From Maylandia zebra (taxonomy: Eukaryota > Chordata > Actinopteri > Cichliformes > Cichlidae): DNA of 64,000 nucleotides. The position numbers were made by a program, and so were the translations under genes. Where the stretch lies: contig NC_135179.1 in assembly GCF_041146795.1 (NCBI RefSeq), forward strand, positions 13,203,047-13,267,046. The letters run 5' to 3'. Below are positions 40,501-64,000 of this stretch, in pieces. Numbering within the stretch: the stretch's first letter is position 1; every line of letters begins with the position of its first letter. The notes under the pieces are model-generated. The model had not been told where the DNA came from. It did no database searches and saw only the letters and a program-made list of their open reading frames with translations.

Positions 40501-43033
40501 ATGATCCAATGATTGAAATGATCAATAACAGAATTGAAGGTGTCACCGGGCTTGAAATGGACACTGCAGAAGAGTTACAGGTAAAAAAGTTATTTCAAAA
40601 CCAACAAAAAACTGTACATGACCACCAAATGAAGCAAACAAGTTTCCCTGTTTCCTCTGTTAGAAACTGATTTTTTTTACATGTATTTGTCTGCAGGTTG
40701 CAAATTATGGTGTTGGAGGTCAATACGAACCTCACTTTGACTTTGGAAGGGTACGTTCTTTTTCTGTTTGCCACAGTTAATGTACTGCTGCATTAATGTG
40801 GTAGGATGTTTAACATGGTATTGGTTATCTCCGTACAGAAAGATGAGCCAGATGCCTTTAAAGAGCTGGGAACTGGGAATCGTATTGCAACGTGTCTTTT
40901 CTATGTGAGTGATCACCCCTTTGGACCAGCATTAACCTTCTTTTATTTATTGAAGTTTGATTTTTACTATACTAATTGCCTATGCTGGTACTGAAATTAA
41001 TTTAGCAGTCAGTGACACAGTCATTGTTATAATTAAAGTAGACATTGTTGACTTATAAGTCTGCATATTTGATAATACTGAGAAAACTATCGTATTAAGT
41101 TTCAGTATACAAATTTAGAATGAACCCTGTCACTGCACATAGTGCTAGCAAAGGGCTAGCATAGTATCGGGGGCTAGCTGTCATCTGTGACTATGGGCTT
41201 TAGTGTCTTTGCTGTGATAGGACAAAATTTACTCTGCTGATGTGATAAGAGAAACAATAGCATCTAAATTCTCAATTCAAATACAGTACGTTCAGTATTA
41301 TTACTTAATCGTAAAGTCATGTGACTCCTCACCTTGAAACAGTGTCACAAAGCATTTACATGAGTGAGGGGCCATGCTTGTTAGTCATGAGGAACACGGG
41401 TAAATTTGGAAACAGGAGGATTTTATTTTACTCAAAAAATGCACAAAACTATTAACAAAAATTATATTTGAAATAAGTTCTAGGAACCTCAGCAAAAGAG
41501 GTCAAATAATCTGAACTCAAATCAGACTCAGAAATTAAAAAACGGACTAATAAAATGAACTAACTGCTTAAACAAAACCAAACATAACTGAGCAGAAATT
41601 GACTCAGCATGCAGGAAACAAATGGAAACTTAAGTCTTGGCTGATCACACCAACTTAGACACACTGGGAAGCAAAATAAATAATGATCTGTTATTGATCT
41701 GTTATCCAGAGAAACCACATACTGTAGCAGCTAATTTAACAGCTACTTCCGCATAAATAATACATTGAACATAAGATTAAACACATTAACAGTGTTTACT
41801 TTACAAAAGTTAATTAAATCTGCATACTACACACAAGAACTATTCTATCTTCAACTTCATTTTATATGAAACTAAGGATCTCATATAAGTTGTTTAAATT
41901 ACACTGCTGGATTTTTCTTCTGTCTCTGTTGTAGATGAGTGACGTAGCAGCAGGTGGAGCCACAGTATTCCCAGATGTTGGTGCAGCAGTTTGGCCTCAA
42001 AAGGTAAATGTTGATATTACTCCTCTTATAAATGTCCATTAATATTGGTTTTCCAGCTAATCCTATTATGTAACAAACTGAAGGATTTTGTAAAAAAGGT
42101 CACAGATGTCCATAATAAAGTACACACCGTACATAATAAAAGAGAAAAATATACTTATTCAAGCACTTTTTCTCTCCAAAACACATTTTATTAATGGTAA
42201 AGGAGCGTTTTCATCCAATATAAGCTCATTTAGCGGAAATAACTGCCAATTTGTTCATAAAAGGATTCTTTCATGTGCCCCCATGCTCTTATAATGTTTT
42301 TAACTGCCATTTTAACAATCCCAGTATAGCAAGAGAACACATGTATTTAAATTTTGCTTTATTTATCATTTCACTTCTGAGAAATCTGTTGCAAGTACTT
42401 TAGGAAACCAAGTCTTGGCTCTCTGAGATGATGTGCAGAACTACTTAACCATTGGTGCCTGTTTGTTTTCCAGGGTACTGCAGTGTTCTGGTACAATTTG
42501 TTTGCCAGCGGGGAGGGAGACTACAGCACTCGACATGCAGCTTGTCCAGTGTTGGTGGGCAACAAGTGGGGTGAGTTTGATTGTTCTTGTTGGCTATAAA
42601 GCCGTCTACCTGAGTAAGCATTGTATAAAAGAATAGTGCTTGATTTGAGGACTTGGGGATTTTGGATGATTTTGAGACACCAACACAAGGCCCAACTTCT
42701 GTTGAGCCTGTGTCCTCCACCTCCCTCAACTCTATTTACACTTTTAAACATTAAAATTATATTTAACAATTAAGACAATGCCATTTAAAAAGTCTGAAAA
42801 AGACATTTTAGTGTCAATCACTGCTTGATTAATAATGTTACTACACTGGCCAAAATAATTGTGATTTTACAGATGTTTTACATATTTAAATGTGTGAGTG
42901 TGTGTGTGTGTAAGACTGGGCTTATGATTAATCTATCTGTGTATTTTTCTTTCCCTCATCAGTATCAAACAAGTGGATTCATGAAAGAGGCCAGGAGTGG
43001 AGGCGACCTTGTGGCCTAAGTGAATCTGAATGA
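34502..43033 (+). CDS. p4ha1: Collagen prolyl 4-hydroxylase alpha-1 subunit, complete, 15 coding exons
   Basis: Catalytic subunit of the ER alpha2beta2 enzyme (beta is PDI) that makes 4-hydroxyproline in procollagen with Fe(II), 2-oxoglutarate, O2 and ascorbate. Coding exons: 34502-34583, 34713-34809, 35623-35774, 36030-36167, 36384-36623, 38043-38263, 38351-38527, 38651-38721, 40481-40580, 40697-40750, 40839-40904, 41935-42003, 42474-42570, 42963-43033, all in frame. With the start exon they give 1635 nt (544 aa); human is 534. Residues 1-20 are a signal peptide (MELPCYCLLLLSCLQSLSAH). The N-terminal dimer and TPR peptide-binding domains follow (SDADYYHTELWMAQALKQL). The dioxygenase core has Fe ligands His439, Asp441 (YEPHFDF), His510 (TRHAACPV) and 2-oxoglutarate-binding Lys520, each 27 above the mature human numbers. 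The linker near residues 250-285 is unusually Lys/Glu-rich. Fourteen introns-bounded blocks are listed; the count of 15 in the summary includes the non-coding first exon. Confidence 0.96.
37330..37965 (-). mobile_element. LINE C-terminal fragment plus unassigned reading frame in p4ha1 intron
   Basis: On the minus strand YNPIRPLKSSGADLLTVPRI then SVLWNKLPIHLRSITIMSTF (37569-37339) is the familiar C-terminal end of L2/Rex1-type LINE ORF2 (LLTVPRxR... LWNxLP... FKxxL). Immediately upstream a second open stretch (37964-37590) reads FVPLNWCTDWQRGVME; it looks coding but I cannot assign it, and it may be another element. Both lie in p4ha1 intron 5 by coding-exon count (36624-38042). Confidence 0.6.
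38722..40480 (+). other. p4ha1 intron, checked for the alternative exon
   Basis: Vertebrate P4HA1 has two mutually exclusive exons in this area. Only one candidate (40481-40580, WLTEYDDPMIEMINNRIEGV) is seen. I found no second 70-100 bp in-frame exon with similar sequence in this 1.76-kb intron. A diverged one could be missed by eye. Confidence 0.4.
40905..41934 (+). other. p4ha1 intron, nothing recognised
   Basis: A 1.0-kb AT-rich intron without repeats of recognisable family or coding signal. Confidence 0.4.
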
Positions 43034-43995
43034 TTGTCCTCATCACCTTCGTGGCCCTCTCTTCCCCTCCTTGTGAAACACCCAGGACTAAAGAACTGTG
43101 CTGCAGATCACAGCGTGATGATGGATACACATGGATACAAAGAGTCTAAATGGCTCACCTCCTTTCTATAAACACTGACTTGTGTTTTTTCTTTCCTCTC
43201 GCTCTCCACTTGTTAGTCAGTTTCAAAGACTGTTTTGGTTAATGTCAAACTCCTGGACTGTATTGGCATTAAGGTGCCAAGGTGACATGTTCATAAGGTT
43301 TTGTTGGATGGTTTTGAGAAACACTTGAGCCCCTTTGTTTGCACTCTGAATGAACCTTAGAAAATACTAAACTGCATCAGAGATGTTTGTCTTTTCTGAC
43401 AAGTCAGTTTATGTTCAGGCTGAGCTTTCCCTGGGAAACACTCCAAAGAATTGAAAATTATGACCATAATCTAGGATTGTGGGGGTTTTTTTGGTGGAAA
43501 AATAAACACTTTATTTCCTGTAAGCTGTGTAAAGATCCAGAAGTGGTTTTAGTTTCTTGCAGTCTATGCAGTACATTATCACATGTTGCTGATCTGCCTA
43601 AATGCCACTGTTTATCACTCATTGTTGCAAAATGTAGTGTGCACACATGCATGGGTACACTTACAGAGAGGTGCATACACCCCGATACTGCATAACATTA
43701 ATTTTATATTTATGTGTTTTTCCTGGATTTAATCCTCATTGTGTTAGTGTTATGTGAGGGGGGAAAACAAGCACTACATTTTCCCATAACGGAGTCAAAT
43801 AGTGATTCTTTAGAGTAGGTTTGGAAGAGTGTGACCAATACTTTCAGTGTATATAATGTGTTGGGTTTTTTTTAAGAAAGAGGCATTTTATTTATATGTC
43901 CTAAAAACAAGTTTATGTTGTTTATGCTTTAAATGGAAAAAAACAATGCATTTTTCTTTTCTACAATAAACTACGTTACAATAAATAAGATGATC
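43034..43995 (+). other. p4ha1 3' UTR
   Basis: About 0.95 kb from the TGA to two AATAAA signals at about 43964-43969 and 43980-43985. No coding content. It ends some 40-50 bp before a T11G21 tract and about 300 bp before the actn2 start codon. Confidence 0.6.
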
Positions 43996-44023
43996 AACTG
44001 TCCTTCTGCAGTGTGTGATGGGA

Positions 44024-44024
44024 T

Positions 44025-44055
<31 letters not shown>
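44024..44055 (+). repeat. T11G21 homopolymer tract between p4ha1 and actn2
   Basis: Eleven T (44024-44034) followed directly by 21 G (44035-44055). It lies just downstream of the p4ha1 poly(A) signals and upstream of the actn2 5' UTR. G-runs of this length can fold into quadruplexes and can act as pause or nucleosome-excluding sites; that role here is an inference. The exact length may vary between reads. Confidence 0.9.
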
Positions 44056-44295
44056 TGAAGGCATCACGTGACCGATCTAATGATACCGTCTGTTGTTCAT
44101 CTGTGGCAACCAGGGCCAGACGTCTGTCAGGTCGGGAGGACAAGGGCAAGCGTGAGAGAGTGAGACAAACGAAGGAGCAGCTCTGTGAAAAGAGGAACTT
44201 TTTTTTTCTGTGCTCGGCAGTTAGACCTAAATCTATAGTCTGAAGGAAAACATTTGAGTTTCGACGTAAAGAAAAAGAAAGAAAATATCGGCAAA
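44056..44295 (+). promoter_or_regulatory. Proximal promoter / 5' UTR of actn2
   Basis: 240 bp between the G tract and the start codon. It holds E-box-type sites CACGTG (ATCACGTGACC, about 44063) and CATCTG (TTCATCTGTGG, about 44097), suitable for bHLH or USF factors; muscle promoters often use E-boxes. No TATA box is evident. The start site is not resolved. Confidence 0.35.
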
Positions 44296-60680
<16,385 letters not shown>

Positions 60681-62640
60681 CCTGACCAGAAAACCTTTCA
60701 TCCACCATCCATTAACCTCTCCTCTGCTTTCCCACCCTCCCTCCCTCCCCTCCATCTCATGGTGAAGTTAAGGAATCTATAATGCAAGTTGGATCAAATA
60801 TACCAAATGGAATGAAAGTCTTTATTGATTAGTTTTCTGACACATTACTCATGCTGAGCATTGTTCTGTTTCTTTAGTACTCATCTTGTGCTGTCTGGCA
60901 GAAGATGCTTCCCAAAACATAGAAATAATGATGAAAAAATTGAAATTAGAAGCAATTCAATTTGATTTTTTTTTTGCTTGTGTGGTATGATGATTTGGTT
61001 CAGGATCGTGGAATTTAGGTAAAACTGGAAGATACAGGAAATAAAGGAGATTAGTTAGTCATACACCAAAAGGATCGTGGTGTTTCAGTAATTTTTCTGT
61101 AAAGAAAATAGTCATTTTTGGCAAGCAATGTTGTGTATTGTTTTATTTTTCCCCACAGTACACTTGTTTTGGGAATAAAATCTTCTGATAAGGCATTTTG
61201 ACATGCTTCAAGTGAATTACAGTTTGCAAAAGCAATTTCAGACCTACTGCCATCCATCAATAAACAGTGTGTTCCCCAAAAGGCCAAAAATATGCAGTAC
61301 CAACAGAAGACAAATCGAAAACCACACGAAGGCAAAAGTAAATGTTTGCTCAGTGCTTTGAAAGCTGAAAACACTGTAGACTAAATGTGCAGTATTCACT
61401 AATGGTAAGATCAAACATTTGTTGGGTAGTGACAAACTCTAATGCTTACATGTGTCTGGAAAAATGGACAGTAAATTTCAAGAACTGCACATATAATAAA
61501 TATCAACTATAATACAACAGGTGGTGCCATCATGGAAAAAATGGCCTAACAATACTAGACTTTGTGGCTGTGGTGTTTATCGAAATCCTTTATTTGTCCA
61601 GAAGCTTCCCATTAATTTCAATTAGTAGTAGTTTTCCATGGTAAGCTGAAAAAACCCCAAAGGATCTCAATGTCATATTTATCTTTAAATTGCATTTGAG
61701 GAAATTACTGTAAAATGTGGGACAAGAATATTATACTCATGTTCCATACTGTTTGAACATGAAATTTTAAAATTGAGTGGTATTTAAAAATATGGTGATG
61801 ACAGTGATTTGAGACTAATATAATAAAAAAATAGGCTGGTAAAGTTGTCTTTATTTGATGCTCTAAATAATTAAAAAAGCATCATCATTGAATACTCTAC
61901 ACAGACTGAGCTAAAACATGCCAGAACATACATCCAGTCCAGTCAATATGATTTCAGGTGCAAGCTTTTCCTTTCAAAAGAGAAATATTTCTGGTGTAAC
62001 TTGTGAGCTCTGACTCTGACACCTCTGATCTCTATAGGTGATGTTCTTATTTTTGGCAGAGACATGGATTTGTTGTATTGATCTAAAACTTCAGGTAGTA
62101 AAAACACCTTAAAGAGAAAACAGCTGGCTCCAGTATGACTCTGTTCAGTAAGTTACACTTTGTGCTCCAAGATAATGGATTCATTAAATAAACTTTATAA
62201 TGCAGCCATTTATTTCAAATGGTGAATGTGTTTCTTTTTATGCTTGTCACCAGATGGGGGGAAAGACCATAATCCACATGTAAACAAGTCCCTGCACAAG
62301 AATCTCAAACTGTAAATTTTAGTGGATGCGGATTAATTAGATATAGATATTCCTAAATTTGTATGGGTTGTGCTGCAAGCGAAGAAGTAGTACGTCAATT
62401 TGAAGTCAATATGAAGTCAATATGCAAATACATCCAATGGAGGGACTTGGTCTTTCATGACATTTACTCTTCCTCCTCAATTCCATTTTTCTTCTGCTAC
62501 ATGGTTAGCAGTTCATCCCTACCACTCGAGTATATATGCCATCTGAAAGGTTAATGGTATGGTTAATTGGCCTGCTATGATTTTCAGTCAGCAGTCAATG
62601 ATGGGCAGCTGTGTGTTGTTACCTCCTCATTCTGGAATTG
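60681..62640 (+). other. actn2 3' UTR and intergenic sequence
   Basis: AT-rich. Possible actn2 poly(A) signals are AATAAA near 61258 and 61496; the true end is not determinable. No coding signal on either strand. Confidence 0.4.
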
Positions 62641-62654
62641 GCCAAGGAGGGTTT

Positions 62655-62711
62655 GCCATTTCATATTTAACCAGCACTCAGATGAGGCTATTTATGCAGC
62701 TGACAAGCAAA
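62655..62711 (+). promoter_or_regulatory. Core promoter of the secreted-protein gene
   Basis: CATATTTAACC at about 62662-62672 is a TATA-like element about 40-45 bp before the start codon at 62712, which leaves room for a very short 5' UTR. Tight TATA-ATG spacing is typical of small, highly tissue-specific secreted-protein genes. The role is inferred. Confidence 0.4.
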
Positions 62712-63573
62712 ATGGGTTCTTGGGTTCTTGTAAGGTAGCGTGTGGGTAAATAATTATATGCACTTATTCACAAATGTTCATGTTTTAGTGCTTATGACCC
62801 TTCTCCCCCCTACAGTCAGTTACCATTCATTGCACTCTTGAGCTGGAACGTGCATGGCTTTCCTGCTAAAGGTAGGAATACACCTTAATGAGATTATAAA
62901 TCTTATAGATGCTTATTTTAAAAAAAAATATATATATATATCACATGGTTCCTTGGTTTAAACTTACTGTAGATATTTTTCTCTAGATTGGGGCCTGCCT
63001 AATCCCAATGATGGTGGGTTCTATAACATAGAGGCACAGCCTCTCCTCCATTATGATTCCCTCCCAGGTGCCCCACCTGTTCCTGCTGATCCAAATGACC
63101 CTGCTGTGTCATTCATGCATGACCCAGTAAGGTTGGGAACCTCTAGAGTTCAAACCTTGCCACCCAACTTCAGGGCAACTCCAGGTGGGCTTGGTGAACC
63201 TTCTGGTTTTGGTCCTGTGGAAGACTCTACACCTACCTTGTTGTCTGGAACATCTCACCTGAGGCCTGATTTTGGCTTTTCTCCAGCTCAGCTTGAAACG
63301 GGTCAACTTGGTCATGATGAAGGGAATCTTGATTATAGTAACTCAGAAAGGGGAACCCATGGGCTGGGCTCTACAACTTCCTTCCAGTCTGGTGCGTTGA
63401 GTAAGTATGTAGCCACCTATGAGCATGGAAATTCAGAGAGGGAAACGGAAGATTATTTTCCACCAGTGTTACATGCCTATCCTTTTGCTTTACCTGGAAC
63501 TGTTTCGCAATACTACCTCAGACCTGCACTACCTGTTGACTGGTTAGCACCTTTATGGTACGGTGTCCACTAA
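62712..63573 (+). CDS. Unrecognised secreted protein, 221 aa, three exons
   Basis: Exons 62712-62734, 62816-62871 and 62987-63573 have GT-AG borders and join in frame to 666 nt. Residues 1-25 (MGSWVLVSQLPFIALLSWNV, then HGFPA) form a good signal peptide with cleavage expected after Ala25. The mature part begins KDWGLPNPNDGGFYNIEAQP and is rich in Pro, Gly, Ser and Leu with no cysteines after the signal, no transmembrane segment and no domain I know. It has many aromatic/Pro pairs and ends PVDWLAPLWYGVH. Intron phases are 2 and 1, unlike the phase-0 SCPP genes. AATAAA at 63735 closes a short 3' UTR. The start was chosen because only it yields a signal peptide and keeps all junctions open. A decayed copy lies in actn2 intron 12. 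Function unknown; an extracellular structural or egg-coat/mucus role is a guess. Confidence 0.65.
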
Positions 63574-64000
63574 GATACATCTGCATTGCTCAAACCCAGG
63601 TTCCCAGTGGTCACAAGACTGTAAAAGTACTTTTGGTTCTTCAAATAATTGAAGCGTTCTAGGATCTCTGTAATTCAATTCCCAGTTTCTGTAAATTTTG
63701 GCATAGTCATGTTTGCCTGGCATGAAACAGAAGAAATAAAATACTGCATGAACACTTGACTGTGACAGTTTGAGATCAAAACACTGTATAGATATACTAT
63801 TTATGCGTCTTTCTAAGAATATGTACTAATATGTATTACTTACTTTTTTTTCCCTTTCTGGGATTCTTGCTATTTTTGAGGTTCTGAATAATGAGTCATA
63901 AAACCCAAAATGCATATCTTAGTTTGCACTGACCAGTCAATACACAAACTCATGATGGAAAGCTCCCCTAGTAAATGAAGTAGCTAGCTCAGCTATTAGA
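63574..64000 (+). other. 3' UTR of the secreted-protein gene and flank
   Basis: The 3' UTR runs to about 63755 (AATAAA at 63735-63740). It is recognisably duplicated in the intronic copy at 55490-55640. The last 245 bp show nothing. Confidence 0.5.

Noticed and set aside
62363-62749. Two short frames ahead of the secreted-protein gene
   Set aside because: They overlap its promoter and exon 1 in other frames and have no signal of their own.

Overview
The window is a piece of a teleost fish nuclear genome, most likely a percomorph. Genes are split into many short GT-AG exons, introns are mostly 0.1 to 4 kb, CA/TG microsatellites are common, and the interspersed repeats are fish types: LINE 3' ends with short repeat tails, a Tc1-like transposon and a tRNA-derived SINE. 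The species is an inference; the sequence does not name it.

Five genes can be rebuilt exon by exon from recall of their vertebrate relatives. From left to right they are the 3' half of dnajc9 (+, 1-1090), fam149b1 (-, 15 coding exons, 12588 down to 2206), ecd (+, 13 coding exons, 13712-18637), p4ha1 (+, 15 coding exons, 34502-43033) and a muscle-type alpha-actinin best matched by actn2 (+, 21 coding exons, 44296-60680). For the four complete ones the exon lengths sum to whole codons and every junction keeps frame. Gene order and orientation of dnajc9-fam149b1-ecd-p4ha1 match human 10q22 as I know it. Human NUDT13 sits between ECD and P4HA1; here that place holds a different four-exon multi-pass membrane protein gene on the minus strand (26770-20216, 312 aa, SLC35/DMT-like), and I see no nudt13.

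At the right end (62712-63573) is a complete three-exon gene for a 221-residue secreted protein that I do not recognise. A decayed copy of its last exon and 3' UTR lies inside actn2 intron 12 (54786-55620). This pair is the most novel item in the window.

The 18.6-34.5 kb stretch is repeat-rich. It holds an unclassified retroposon carrying an intact 154-codon membrane/coiled-coil reading frame, interrupted by an antisense LINE with a visible target duplication, plus a second LINE fragment, microsatellites and a relic of a dual-specificity phosphatase gene. Several perfect inverted repeats are scattered through the window. The strongest is a 45-bp palindrome 42 bp upstream of actn2 exon 17.

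The named host genes are functionally diverse: histone co-chaperone, ciliary protein, transcription/splicing regulator, collagen hydroxylase and Z-disc crosslinker. They look like conserved neighbours rather than a pathway.
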